DNA of 64,000 nt from Pseudorhodobacter wandonensis. GTDB lineage: Bacteria; Pseudomonadota; Alphaproteobacteria; Rhodobacterales; Rhodobacteraceae. A program made the position numbers and the translations under genes. The stretch lies in NCBI RefSeq assembly GCF_001202035.1, contig NZ_LGHT01000004.1, forward strand, positions 113,561 through 177,560, written 5' to 3'. Shown in pieces: positions 45,351 through 54,593 of this stretch; position 1 is the first letter of the stretch, and each line of letters starts with the position of its first letter. A model generated the notes under the pieces. That model did not search any database, was not told where the DNA came from, and worked only from the letters and a program-made list of their open reading frames with translations.

Positions 45351-45492
45351 TCTTGCCGCTCCTGACCAAGTTGGTTAGGCGCGGTGCCGATCTCGTCATC
45401 AGCTGAAAAACATTGATATTCAGGTATTTGAAAAGCGTTCAGGCCCGGCCGTCCGGCCAAGGCGCCCCATTTCCCGCGCAAAAGACCAGAGT

Positions 45493-46785
45493 TTACACGA
45501 TAACGTCTTGGGCCTTTTGTGCACCTACATCGAACACCCGCTTGTAGCGCGCGATTTCATCCGCAGGGCCCATCGCCTTGTTGGGGTTATCGCTAAGCTT
45601 GACGGTGGGTCGCCCGTTGGCCGATATCGCCTTACAAACAAGGCTGAATGGCGCCAGCGCGTCCTCGGCAACAAGCCCACGAAAGTCATTGGTCAGCATG
45701 GTGCCCCAGCCAAATGACACTTTTACCCGGCCTGCGAACTGTTTGTGCAATTGCTCGATATTATCCACATCCAGCCCGTCCGAAAAGATTACCAGCTTCT
45801 GACGCGGGTCTTCGCCGCGTTCTTGCCACCACTTGATTGCAGTTTCCGCACCCGTTGCGGGGTCACCGCTGTCAATCCGAATGCCGGTCCATTTTGCTAG
45901 CCATTCCGGCGCGCGGGCCAAAAAGCCTTTTGTGCCATAGGTATCGGGCAGAATTATGCGCAGATTGCCGTCATGCTCTTCGTGCCAATCGGCAAGAACC
46001 TGATAGGGTGCTTGGGCCAATTCGGCATCACTCTCGGCTAAGGCACTGTAAACCATCGGCAACTCATGGGCGTTAGTGCCAATTGCTTCGACCTCGCTGC
46101 GTTTCGCAATCAGGCAATTTGACGTTCCGGCAAAGGCCTCGCCCAGCCCCTCTTGCATCGCCTGCACACACCAATCCTGCCACAAAAACGAATGGCGGCG
46201 GCGGGTGCCGAAATCCGCAATCCGCAACCCGTCAATATTGCGTAAACGTTCGATTTTTTCCCACAGCTTGGTCATGGCGCGGGCATAAAGCACCTGAATT
46301 TCGAATTTGCCCATATGCCCCAGAACGGCCCGACCACGCAATTCCATCAGCACCGCCAAAGCGGGAATTTCCCACATCATGACCTCGGGCCATTTGCCCT
46401 CAAACGTCAGCTCATACTGACCATCGCGCTTTTCAAGATGATAGGGCGGAAGGCGAAGCTGCTCAAACCACTCTATAAAATCGGGACTAAACATCTGACG
46501 CTTGCCGTAGAACGTATTGCCCCGCAGCCAGGTGCTTTCGCCCCGCGACAGGCTGAGCGTGCGAATATGGTCAAGCTGTTCGCGCAACTCACCCTCATCA
46601 ACCAAGTCGGCGAGGCGTACCGATTGGGTGCGGTTGATCAAGCTAAACGTCACAGTGGCATCGGGTTTGTTGCGAAACACCGACTGGCACATCAAAAGTT
46701 TGTAAAAATCAGTATCGATCAAGGACCGGACAATCGGATCGATCTTCCACTTGTGGTTATGCACCCGCGTTGCAATATCGACCAT
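45493..46785 (-). CDS. pncB: Nicotinate phosphoribosyltransferase
   Basis: Makes nicotinate mononucleotide from nicotinate and PRPP (NAD salvage), 430 aa. Of two adjacent ATGs, 46785 gives the better spacing (6 nt) to GGGGG. Family features: D-T-D-F-Y-K-L-L-M near the N-terminus, the substrate-loop region D-F-G-T-R-R-R-H-S and I-R-I-D-S-G-D-P in the barrel. Divergent from argC; pncA, the preceding enzyme of the pathway, lies just beyond argC. Confidence 0.95.
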   Translation of the reverse strand: MVDIATRVHNHKWKIDPIVRSLIDTDFYKLLMCQSVFRNKPDATVTFSLINRTQSVRLADLVDEGELREQLDHIRTLSLSRGESTWLRGNTFYGKRQMFSPDFIEWFEQLRLPPYHLEKRDGQYELTFEGKWPEVMMWEIPALAVLMELRGRAVLGHMGKFEIQVLYARAMTKLWEKIERLRNIDGLRIADFGTRRRHSFLWQDWCVQAMQEGLGEAFAGTSNCLIAKRSEVEAIGTNAHELPMVYSALAESDAELAQAPYQVLADWHEEHDGNLRIILPDTYGTKGFLARAPEWLAKWTGIRIDSGDPATGAETAIKWWQERGEDPRQKLVIFSDGLDVDNIEQLHKQFAGRVKVSFGWGTMLTNDFRGLVAEDALAPFSLVCKAISANGRPTVKLSDNPNKAMGPADEIARYKRVFDVGAQKAQDVIV

Positions 46786-46902
46786 CATCCGCCCCCAACT
46801 ATTGAAATTCCGTTAAATCAAGCTGTTCAGCCCTTGTCCAGCTTGGCGAACGCGGCGCAAGCGTGTAAACAGGGCGCCAATCACAGCAAAAGGGGTCTGG
46901 AT

Positions 46903-47811
46903 ATGAGCGCGAAGGTCTTTATCGACGGCGAAGTTGGCACAACTGGCTTGCAAATCCGCGACCGCCTGGCTGGGCGCAATGACATCACGCTGATCTCATT
47001 GCCCGACGATCGGCGCAAAGATGCGGGCGCGCGGGCCGATGCCTTTGCACAGGCCGATATTGCGATTTTGTGCTTGCCCGACGACGCCTCGCGCGAGGCG
47101 GCAGCGATTTGTGCCACCTTGCCGACGCGGTTAATCGACGCCAGCACAGCGCACCGTGTGAACACGGATTGGGTTTACGGCTTTCCCGAACTCGTGGCGG
47201 GCCAGCGCGCGGCGATTGCGGGGGCGAAACGGGTGTCAAACCCCGGTTGCTATTCAACCTGCGCAATTGCGTTGCTGCGGCCGTTGACCGATGCAGGCTT
47301 GATCGGGGGGGATGACGATCTGTCGATCTTTGGTATTTCGGGTTATACAGGCGGCGGCAAGGCAATGATTGCCGAGTATGAAAAGGGTGAAACGACTGGC
47401 AATTTTGTGTACGCCACCACGCAGCACCACAAACACATGCCCGAAGTGATGCATTACGGCGGCGTCAGCCAGTCACCGATTTTCGTGCCGTCTGTCGGGC
47501 AATATGCCCAAGGCATGATTGTGCAAATCCCGCTGCACACCAGCCGCGCGGTAGAGCTGCACACAGCATTGACGGCACATTATGCAGGCAGCCAGTTTGT
47601 ATCCGTGCGCCCGCTCGATCAAATGCAGGCCCGCGAAAACCCGCAGACGTTGAACAACACCAACAAACTGGAGCTGTCGGTGTTGGGTGACGCAGCCGAT
47701 GGCCGCGTGGTGTTGTCGGCCGTTCTGGATAACCTTGGCAAAGGTGCCTCGGGCGCTGCCGTGCAAAACCTGAACATTATGTTGGGGCTGGATGAAGCGG
47801 CTGGTCTTTAG
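46903..47811 (+). CDS. argC: N-acetyl-gamma-glutamyl-phosphate reductase (short type 2 form)
   Basis: Third step of arginine biosynthesis, 302 aa. The ATG at 46903 follows AGGGG; a long upstream in-frame extension is antisense to pncB and rejected. It has the NADP-binding G-E-V-G-T-T-G start and the catalytic Cys in S-N-P-G-C-Y-S-T-C. The short length and the G-E-V-G-T-T motif mark the type 2 family. No other arg gene is adjacent. Confidence 0.94.
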   Translation: MSAKVFIDGEVGTTGLQIRDRLAGRNDITLISLPDDRRKDAGARADAFAQADIAILCLPDDASREAAAICATLPTRLIDASTAHRVNTDWVYGFPELVAGQRAAIAGAKRVSNPGCYSTCAIALLRPLTDAGLIGGDDDLSIFGISGYTGGGKAMIAEYEKGETTGNFVYATTQHHKHMPEVMHYGGVSQSPIFVPSVGQYAQGMIVQIPLHTSRAVELHTALTAHYAGSQFVSVRPLDQMQARENPQTLNNTNKLELSVLGDAADGRVVLSAVLDNLGKGASGAAVQNLNIMLGLDEAAGL

Positions 47812-48419
47812 GCCAGTACCACCCCAACCGCTTTCATCTGTGCAATCATGCCCGCCAGCGACCCGTCAAGGTCTATGGCGCGGCAGAGGTCAATCTGCAC
47901 TGTAACGTCAAACCCCAATTTGGCTGCATCCAGTGCCGAATAGGCCACACAGAAATCAGTCGCCAAACCAACCAGCGTCAGCTTGGTTAGGCCGCGATTT
48001 CGCATATACCCCTCAAGCCCCGTGGGCGTGGTTTGGTCATTTTCAAAAAATGCTGAATAGCTATCGATCTGGGGGCGAAAGCCTTTGCGGATAATCAGAT
48101 CGGCGCGGTCAGCATTCAATGCGTTATGGAATGCCGCGCCATCAGTGCCTTGCACACAATGGGTAGGCCATAAAACCTGCGGGCCATAGGGCATTTCAAT
48201 CGTGCTAAACGGGTCCGCGCTGTGGTTGCTGGCGAAAGATGAATGTCGCGCCGGATGCCAATCTTGCGTCAGCACCACTGCGCCAAAGTCAGCCATCCGC
48301 GCGTTGATACCTGCGACAATTTCATCCCCACCCTTCACCGCAAGCGCGCCACCGGGGCAAAAATCATTCTGCACATCAATCACAATCAGCGCATTAGTCG
48401 TGGGCAGCGCGTTTGTCAT
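47808..48419 (-). CDS. pncA: Nicotinamidase
   Basis: Hydrolyses nicotinamide to nicotinate, 203 aa, feeding pncB. The ATG at 48419 starts before the conserved V-I-D-V-Q-N-D-F-C-P-G-G (Asp15 of the triad). Other features: metal ligands in D-W-H-P-x-x-H, the triad lysine in I-R-K-G-F, and nucleophile Cys in A-T-D-F-C-V-A-Y-S-A. It converges on argC with 4-nt overlap of the ends and is divergent from trhO. Confidence 0.94.
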   Translation of the reverse strand: MTNALPTTNALIVIDVQNDFCPGGALAVKGGDEIVAGINARMADFGAVVLTQDWHPARHSSFASNHSADPFSTIEMPYGPQVLWPTHCVQGTDGAAFHNALNADRADLIIRKGFRPQIDSYSAFFENDQTTPTGLEGYMRNRGLTKLTLVGLATDFCVAYSALDAAKLGFDVTVQIDLCRAIDLDGSLAGMIAQMKAVGVVLA

Positions 48420-48486
48420 GGGAACCTCATCTCCTGCGTCAACTGATACCTTGCCTTTTTGCGCAAGCCACGGCAAGAGAATGCCC

Positions 48487-49392
48487 ATGTTTACAATCGC
48501 AGCACTCTATCATTTCACCCGTTTCCCCGACTTTGCAGCCTTGCAACAGCCGCTGCTGGCCTTTGGCCGCGCGCATGGCATTCGCGGCTCGCTTTTGTTG
48601 GCAAGCGAAGGCATCAATGGCACGATTTCCGGCGACCGTGTCGGCATTGATGCGATTCTGGCCTATATCCGCGCACTTCCGGGCTGTGCGGATCTGGAGC
48701 ACAAGGAAAGCTGGGCCGAGGTTGAACCCTTTGGCCGCTTTAAGGTGAGGCTGAAAAAAGAAATCGTGTCGATGGGCCAGCCCGATATCGATCCGCGCGC
48801 CCGTGTTGGCCATTACCTGAACCCCGAGGAATGGAACGAGCTGATATCTTCACCGGATGTCGCGGTTATCGACACCCGGAATGACTATGAATACGGCATC
48901 GGCACCTTTGAAGGTGCGATTGACCCCGAAACCAAATCGTTCCGCGAGTTTCCGGCGTGGTGGGAGGCGAACAAGGACCGCTTTCACAACAAGCGCATCG
49001 CAATGTTCTGCACGGGCGGGATTCGCTGTGAAAAATCAACGAACTACCTGCTTGGCCAAGGCGTTGAGGATGTCTATCACCTGAAAGGCGGCATCCTGAA
49101 ATACCTTGAGGATATGCCGCAGGAAAAAAGCCTGTGGAACGGCGAATGCTATGTGTTCGATAACCGCGTGTCGGTGGGCCACGGGCTTGTGCCCGGTGAC
49201 TACACCACCTGCCACGGCTGCCGTCGCCCTGTTTCTGCCGAGGATAAAACCCGCCCCGAATATGAAGAAGGCGTGTCTTGCCATCAGTGCATCGATGAGC
49301 ACACGGACGAAGATCGCGAACGGTTCCGCGAGCGCCAGAAGCAGATCAAACTGTCGCGCGAACGTGGCGAACGGCATTTGGCCGACGGTTAA
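48487..49392 (+). CDS. trhO: tRNA uridine(34) hydroxylase TrhO (rhodanese family)
   Basis: 301 aa, YceA/TrhO type, which makes 5-hydroxyuridine at the tRNA wobble position. An N-terminal acylphosphatase-like domain (residues 1-95, with L-A-S-E-G-I-N-G-T) precedes a rhodanese domain with the active Cys175 in F-C-T-G-G-I-R-C-E-K-S, and a Cys-rich tail (C-H-G-C ... C-H-Q-C) follows. The ATG at 48487 has AGAG at good distance; another ATG lies 6 nt upstream. Longer in-frame extension is antisense to pncA. Confidence 0.92.
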   Translation: MFTIAALYHFTRFPDFAALQQPLLAFGRAHGIRGSLLLASEGINGTISGDRVGIDAILAYIRALPGCADLEHKESWAEVEPFGRFKVRLKKEIVSMGQPDIDPRARVGHYLNPEEWNELISSPDVAVIDTRNDYEYGIGTFEGAIDPETKSFREFPAWWEANKDRFHNKRIAMFCTGGIRCEKSTNYLLGQGVEDVYHLKGGILKYLEDMPQEKSLWNGECYVFDNRVSVGHGLVPGDYTTCHGCRRPVSAEDKTRPEYEEGVSCHQCIDEHTDEDRERFRERQKQIKLSRERGERHLADG

Positions 49393-49504
49393 GCGCCTGA
49401 TCATCTGACATTCGCGTGAAGTCCCGTCGATTGTCCGGTTGAAAACTTGGCGGATAGATCGAAGCCGTTATACTCCGTTGTGAAAACCAACAGGAGACAG
49501 CCCA

Positions 49505-49945
49505 ATGCGATTCGTAGCCAAAGCCCTGATTATTAGCCTAACCTTGACTGCCGGAGTTGCCATTGCCAAAGACGGCGTGCAGGACCCAACTGTAAAAGCC
49601 CGTATGGACCTGATGGATAGCATCGGCATGAATACCAAAATTTTGGGCGATATGGCGGGTGGCAAAGCCGCGTTTGATGCTACCGCAGCCGAGGCCGCGA
49701 AAGCTGCGCTGATCGCTGCCGCTGGTGAAATTCCGGCCAAGTTCGAAGTTGAAGCCGATGATCCTGTGTCCGAGGCGCGCCCCGACATCTGGATGAACAT
49801 GGAAGGTTTCACTGCAAAAGCCAAAGGCCTGGAAACCGCTGCTGGCGCGATTGATGTCGCCTCGGTCGAAGGCGTTCAGGCCGGTATGGGGGCTATTGGC
49901 GGGGCTTGCAAAGCCTGTCATTCGGACTTCCGCGCCAAGAAATAA
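49505..49945 (+). CDS. Cytochrome c' (class II c-type cytochrome)
   Basis: Periplasmic haem protein of 146 aa. AGGAG precedes the ATG, and a signal peptide (residues 1-21) follows. The body is helical with Met near the start of the mature chain, and the haem-binding C-K-A-C-H (135-139) sits at the C-terminus as in cytochromes c'. Family members bind NO and may protect against it; others carry electrons. Confidence 0.93.
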   Translation: MRFVAKALIISLTLTAGVAIAKDGVQDPTVKARMDLMDSIGMNTKILGDMAGGKAAFDATAAEAAKAALIAAAGEIPAKFEVEADDPVSEARPDIWMNMEGFTAKAKGLETAAGAIDVASVEGVQAGMGAIGGACKACHSDFRAKK

Positions 49946-50015
49946 CAGGTACACAAACCACTGTTGCTCGCAGGTTGGTTCCTTTAAGGTCATCGCAACA
50001 ACGAAAGGACCTACA

Positions 50016-50783
50016 ATGGCTGACCTGCGTGCGCCACGGCTTGCCGTGTTGATTGACGCCGACAATGTGCCCGCCTCATATGCCGAAGCGATTTTTGAAG
50101 AGATTGCAGGTCTGGGTGAGGCCTCGGTACGCAGGATTTATGGCGATTGGTCAGCACAACGTCTAGGCGGGTGGGCACGCAAAGTGGCCGCTTTGGGGCT
50201 TGTGGCCGATCAGCAGTTTTCAAACACACGTGGAAAGAACGCCTCCGATATAGGTCTGGTCATTGCAGCGATGGACTTCCTGCATTCAGGCCTCTTTGAC
50301 GGGTTTGTACTGGTCAGCTCTGACAGCGATTTCACCCGCCTTGCTGCGCGAATTCGCGAACAGGGGTTGGATGTTTATGGCATCGGCGAAAAGAAAACCC
50401 CCGAGGCGTTTCGTATGGCCTGCAAGCGCTTCATCTATGTCGAAAACCTCGGTAATGATGATCAAAGCGATGAGCGCCCTGCCCCGCCAAAGCCCGACCG
50501 TGGCATGATGCCCGAAATGCCGGCAGAACCTGCGCCTGCCCGTGGCGCAAAAGAGGCGCCAACCAATGCTATCCCCCTTATTATCGCCGCCATGCGCGCG
50601 ATTGACCCCGAGGGCGAATGGTACTCGCTAGGTCAAATCGGCCAATATATCACCCAAGGCGCGCCAGATTTTGACACGCGCACCTATGGCAGCGCCAAGC
50701 TTTCTGACCTTGTGCGGAAAATCAGCCGGTTTGAGGTGAAATCCGGTCCCGGAGGTCAGCTTTTGGCGCGAGATGTGGCTTGA
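50016..50783 (+). CDS. NYN-domain nuclease-like protein with C-terminal LOTUS/OST-HTH domain
   Basis: 255-aa cytosolic protein. Residues about 8-145 form a PIN-like NYN domain with the acidic positions L-I-D-A-D-N, D-I-G-L-V and S-S-D-S-D-F (three to four Asp for metal-dependent RNA cleavage). A Pro-rich linker (about 155-185) leads to a C-terminal winged-helix OST-HTH/LOTUS-like domain (about 188-250). The ATG at 50016 has GAAAGGA upstream. Likely an RNA-processing factor; exact target unknown. Confidence 0.88.
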   Translation: MADLRAPRLAVLIDADNVPASYAEAIFEEIAGLGEASVRRIYGDWSAQRLGGWARKVAALGLVADQQFSNTRGKNASDIGLVIAAMDFLHSGLFDGFVLVSSDSDFTRLAARIREQGLDVYGIGEKKTPEAFRMACKRFIYVENLGNDDQSDERPAPPKPDRGMMPEMPAEPAPARGAKEAPTNAIPLIIAAMRAIDPEGEWYSLGQIGQYITQGAPDFDTRTYGSAKLSDLVRKISRFEVKSGPGGQLLARDVA

Positions 50784-51124
50784 TCCAGGGCTTGGACGAA
50801 CATGCACATAACCTGCGCGCAACAGGTGGTAGGCACCACGGCGGTATAGGCCCAGCCCAGTTTGCTTTGTGACGGTTCCAGTGTTTTGCCTTTGGCTAAA
50901 CCCGGAATGTCGCGTCCTTTCAGCAACGATCCGATCACCGCGCCAATTTCGGGATCATCTGCGATATGCATTTCTACCCCGATCCGCCGCGCATTCGCCT
51001 GGCGGGTCAGGCGTAAGAATGCCGTTGCTGAATAAAAGAACCGCAAGCTCTTGCCATCGGTTTGCAAATCCACCTGCAAGCAAAGCGGAATATCCGACCG
51101 AATATCGGCATAATCTGCTGCCAA
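50756..51124 (-). CDS. Uncharacterised protein frame overlapping the GT8 gene
   Basis: A minus-strand frame with convincing protein-like composition: D-I-P-L-C-L-Q-V-D-L, then S-A-T-A-F-L-R-L-T-R, then M-H-I-A-D-D-P-E-I-G. It opens only with a TTG at 51124 and overlaps the 3' end of the GT8 gene by 118 nt. The same frame stays open back to about 51216, without a better start. Either it is a separate gene of about 120 aa, or the GT8 gene has lost frame near 51125 and this is its real C-terminus. Its 3' end overlaps the convergent NYN gene by 28 nt. Confidence 0.45.
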   Translation of the reverse strand: MAADYADIRSDIPLCLQVDLQTDGKSLRFFYSATAFLRLTRQANARRIGVEMHIADDPEIGAVIGSLLKGRDIPGLAKGKTLEPSQSKLGWAYTAVVPTTCCAQVMCMFVQALDQATSRAKS

Positions 51125-52044
51125 TAATCCCGATTCCGCGCTGCTTTTAAGGCCAAATCGGGGGTCGCGGCTTGAACATGCGCCAGACGCTGCGGCCCCG
51201 CATAACGCTCACCTTGCCACTCCAACTGGTTTCGTGCCCATTCTGGGAAGGCAAGCTGCAAAGGCGACGCATTCCAGAATTTATCTGGCCCAATTGCATG
51301 CACGATAACAGCATTACGTGCGCCTGGTGCGACCACAGGATGGTTAAAACGCAGGTCAAGCAGATGCACAGGCACCCCATTTGATGCCGCCAGGAAATAC
51401 ATAGCCAACTCGTCAACCGAGGTCGTGTTGGTTTGTGCAAGCAACCGTGCCGCCATGGCATATAGATCGGCCGTCGTAATGCGCCCCCCGCGCGCCATAC
51501 CGATAACGCCGCCATTCAACAGGGGCAAACTGCCATCACCCCGCAAATCGGCAAATTCCTCCATCACCTCGGCCCGCCGCGCAAAGGCACCTTCGGGCAA
51601 AGGCCGCCACGCCAGCCTGTCAAAATTCCAAATCTCGGCCAAATTGCCTTGCACCAGCATATCAACATCAAGCCACAGGCATTTATCATAATCGCTCAGC
51701 ACATCAGGCAGTTCGAACTTGGCAAAGATCATCGGGCTGAACTGCGCTTGAACCCTGCTTAAATCAGCCTTTTTGCCAAAGCGCCGCGCAATAATATCGG
51801 CACCATAAGGGCGAAACTCCATATTCGGCCAAAGTGCGCGCAGCTGATCTTGTTGCACCAGCGACAACCCGTCGTGGAACGCCACAAACGCACCAGAAAA
51901 ATCAGAGTTATAACGTCGAAAACCCGCAATCAAACTGCCCAAGGCAAAGGCATGGTCGTTCGTGACTGCGCAGACAATCGCGCGACGTTCCTTTGGGTTC
52001 TGACCTGCCACGCGGCGCCTCTGTGCTATGTCCAAATGCAGCAT
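51007..52044 (-). CDS. Glycosyltransferase family 8-like protein
   Basis: Predicted cytosolic retaining glycosyltransferase, 345 aa. GT8 features: an N-terminal nucleotide-sugar fold beginning I-V-C-A-V-T-N-D-H, the metal-binding D-V-D in L-W-L-D-V-D-M-L-V (about residue 122-130), L-L-N-G-G-V-I-G-M about 175-183, and H-A-I-G-P-D-K-F about 253-260. The acceptor is unknown. The last 30 residues look unlike coding sequence (Cys/Arg-rich), which adds to the suspicion of a frameshift near 51125. Confidence 0.75.
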   Translation of the reverse strand: MLHLDIAQRRRVAGQNPKERRAIVCAVTNDHAFALGSLIAGFRRYNSDFSGAFVAFHDGLSLVQQDQLRALWPNMEFRPYGADIIARRFGKKADLSRVQAQFSPMIFAKFELPDVLSDYDKCLWLDVDMLVQGNLAEIWNFDRLAWRPLPEGAFARRAEVMEEFADLRGDGSLPLLNGGVIGMARGGRITTADLYAMAARLLAQTNTTSVDELAMYFLAASNGVPVHLLDLRFNHPVVAPGARNAVIVHAIGPDKFWNASPLQLAFPEWARNQLEWQGERYAGPQRLAHVQAATPDLALKAARNRDYWQQIMPIFGRIFRFACRWICKPMARACGSFIQQRHSYA

Positions 52045-52155
52045 GCAACCCTGCTACGTATCTTTCAAGCTGTTGCAGGCTGCCATCCCATTTGCATTTC
52101 CGTGCCCTTAGGCTTATTTGAAGTGCAAGCAGAGTGACCAAAGGGCCAAGCACAG

Positions 52156-53079
52156 ATGAACTGGATCACCAACTACGTCCGTCCGACCATTAACTCGTTG
52201 TTTTCACGGCGCGAAGTGCCCGAGAACCTTTGGACCAAATGCGCGGAGTGCGGCACCATGCTGTTTCACCGCGAATTGCGCGACAACCTGAACGTCTGCA
52301 CCAGTTGCGATCACCACATGGCGATCACACCGCGCGAACGCTTTTCCGCCCTTTTTGACGCTGGACTTTTCACCGAGGTAAAAGTGCCCGAACCGGTCGC
52401 CGACCCGCTGCATTTCCGCGACCAAAAGAAATACCCCGAGCGTATGAAGGCCGCGCAGAAATCGACGGGTGAAAAAGACGCGATGCTGGTGGTCGAGGGT
52501 GAAATTGCGCGCACGCCGATCGTGGCTGTGGGCCAGGACTTTTCCTTTATGGGCGGGTCAATGGGCATGTATGTTGGCAACGCAATTCTGGCTGCTGCCG
52601 AACGCGCGGTAAAGCTAAAGCGGCCACTGGTGCTGTTTTCGGCGGCGGGCGGCGCGCGAATGCAAGAAGGTATCCTTAGCCTGATGCAAATGCCGCGTAC
52701 CACGGTTGCGGTGCAAATGTTGCGCGAGGCGAAACTGCCCTATATCGTGGTGCTGACACATCCGACCACAGGCGGGGTTACAGCCTCTTATGCGATGCTG
52801 GGTGATGTGCAAATTGCCGAGCCCAACGCGCTGATTTGTTTTGCCGGACCTCGGGTGATCGAACAAACCATCCGCGAAAAACTGCCCGAAGGGTTTCAGC
52901 GCGCTGAATATCTGCTGGATCACGGGATGCTTGACCGCGTGACCCACCGCAAGGATTTGCGCGATGAGCTGGTCACGGTGCTGCGCATGCTAACCAAGCA
53001 ATCGCCTGCCGTGCATGGCGATTTACCAGCGCCCGAGGCAAAGCCGGTCGCGGCCGAAAAGAAAGCACCAGCAAAGTGA
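52156..53079 (+). CDS. accD: Acetyl-CoA carboxylase carboxyltransferase subunit beta
   Basis: Transfers carboxyl from biotin to acetyl-CoA to give malonyl-CoA (fatty acid synthesis) together with AccA; 307 aa. The N-terminal zinc ribbon uses Cys29, Cys32, Cys48 and Cys51. The carboxyltransferase core has G-G-A-R-M-Q-E-G and [15 protein letters not shown] Lys/Ala/Pro-rich tail ends the protein. Overlaps folC by 4 nt (GTGA). Confidence 0.97.
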   Translation: MNWITNYVRPTINSLFSRREVPENLWTKCAECGTMLFHRELRDNLNVCTSCDHHMAITPRERFSALFDAGLFTEVKVPEPVADPLHFRDQKKYPERMKAAQKSTGEKDAMLVVEGEIARTPIVAVGQDFSFMGGSMGMYVGNAILAAAERAVKLKRPLVLFSAAGGARMQEGILSLMQMPRTTVAVQMLREAKLPYIVVLTHPTTGGVTASYAMLGDVQIAEPNALICFAGPRVIEQTIREKLPEGFQRAEYLLDHGMLDRVTHRKDLRDELVTVLRMLTKQSPAVHGDLPAPEAKPVAAEKKAPAK

Positions 53080-54344
53080 GCGGCATCAGTTCTGACGTGT
53101 TGTTGGAACGGATGATGACGCTTCATCCGAAGATTATCGACCTGACGCTGGACCGCGTAGAGCGGCTGCTGGCGGCGCTTGGGCATCCTGAACGCGCTTT
53201 GCCGCCTGTGGTGCATATTGCCGGCACCAATGGCAAAGGCAGCACGCAGGCGATGATCCGCGCGGGGCTAGAGGGCGCGGGGCTGCGGGTGCATGCCTAT
53301 ACCAGCCCGCATCTGGCGCGGTTTCATGAACGCATCCGGCTAGCGGGTGCGTTAATTGATGAGCAGGCTTTGTCGACGCTGCTGGATGAGTGCATTACGG
53401 CAAACGGCCCCGATGCGATTACGTTTTTTGAAGCTACAACTTGCGCCGCGATGCTGGCGTTTAGCCGCGTGCCTGCTGATTATACGTTGCTGGAAGTGGG
53501 TCTTGGCGGGCGGCTGGATGCAACGAATGTGGTGGACAGCCCTGCGTTGACCATCATCACGCCGGTGTCTGTCGATCATCAGCAATATCTGGGCGATACG
53601 CTGCCGCTGATTGCGGCCGAGAAAGCCGGAATCATCAAGCGCGGCGTACCTTGTGTCGTTGGCCCACAAGCGCCCGAAGGCCTTGAGGTGATCGAGGCCC
53701 GCGCCGCCAAGCTGGGCGCGCCGCTGCATGTATTTGGCCAGCACTGGCATTGCTTTGCCGACCGCGGGCGGATGGTGTTTCAGGATGAAAACGGCTTGCT
53801 GGATTTACCGCTGCCCAACCTGCCCGGCCCGCATCAGATACAAAACGCCGGAGCCGCACTGATGGCGCTGCGTTTGTTAGGGCAAGGCGATGCCGAGACT
53901 GCCGTGACCCGCGCCGAATGGCCTGCGCGTATGCAGCGCTTGCGGGTTGGGCCGCTGGTCGAGGCTGCGCCCGAGGTCGAGCTGTGGCTGGACGGCGGCC
54001 ATAACCCTGCAGGCGGCGAAGCGGTGGCCGCGACATTGGCCGCGATGCCCAAACGCCCGACGCATCTGATTTGCGGGATGCTGAACACCAAAGACATTGG
54101 CGGCTATTTGCTGCCTTTGGCGAAACATGCGGCCAGCCTGACGGCAGTATCTATTCCGGGTGAGGCGGCGACTTTGCCAGCCGAGGCAACTTGCGCCGCG
54201 GCACGCAAGGAAGGGATGCAGGCCGTTGAGGCGGCGTCGGTGCTGGAGGCTTTGCGCGCGATTGCGCAACGCGAGCCCCAAGCACGGGTGCTGATTTGTG
54301 GATCGTTGTATCTGGCGGGGCAAGTGCTGCGCGAGAACGGATAG
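53076..54344 (+). CDS. folC: Bifunctional dihydrofolate synthase/folylpolyglutamate synthase
   Basis: Adds glutamate to dihydropteroate and folates; 422 aa, Mur-ligase fold. GTG start at 53076. P-loop G-T-N-G-K-G-S-T at about residues 49-56; the Omega-loop [13 protein letters not shown] follows at about 76-88; D-G-G-H-N-P-A-G is in the C-terminal domain. accD-folC is a common alphaproteobacterial pair. Confidence 0.96.
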   Translation: MSGISSDVLLERMMTLHPKIIDLTLDRVERLLAALGHPERALPPVVHIAGTNGKGSTQAMIRAGLEGAGLRVHAYTSPHLARFHERIRLAGALIDEQALSTLLDECITANGPDAITFFEATTCAAMLAFSRVPADYTLLEVGLGGRLDATNVVDSPALTIITPVSVDHQQYLGDTLPLIAAEKAGIIKRGVPCVVGPQAPEGLEVIEARAAKLGAPLHVFGQHWHCFADRGRMVFQDENGLLDLPLPNLPGPHQIQNAGAALMALRLLGQGDAETAVTRAEWPARMQRLRVGPLVEAAPEVELWLDGGHNPAGGEAVAATLAAMPKRPTHLICGMLNTKDIGGYLLPLAKHAASLTAVSIPGEAATLPAEATCAAARKEGMQAVEAASVLEALRAIAQREPQARVLICGSLYLAGQVLRENG

Positions 54345-54350
54345 GGTGGC

Positions 54351-54368
54351 GGGGGCGCTCGCGCCCCC
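54351..54368 (+). terminator. GC-rich hairpin after folC
   Basis: Stem GGGGGCG/CGCCCCC with a CTCG tetraloop, 6 nt after the folC stop, without a T-run. It probably marks the end of the accD-folC transcript. Confidence 0.55.
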
Positions 54369-54593
54369 CTTCGCCTGACGGCGAATTCCCCCCTGAGGAT
54401 ATTTGCGCCGAACAGAAAGTGGTGCGTTGTCGGGGTGCGGCCTGTGGCCAAAGAGTAAAAGGCGGCTGGTTTGCCTTGACAGACGGATAGCTGTCGCACA
54501 GTTAAAGATACACTGCTAAACCGTGACCTTAGCCGATAGCGTTTGGCCTATGTCACCCAACTGACGACCCGAGCAAAGAACGGAACAAATAGA

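Noticed and set aside
46315..46902. Long N-terminal extension of argC
   Set aside because: It is antisense to pncB and the ATG at 46903 with AGGGG gives the normal ArgC start.
48202..48486. N-terminal extension of trhO
   Set aside because: Antisense to pncA; the family N-terminus begins at the ATG near 48487.
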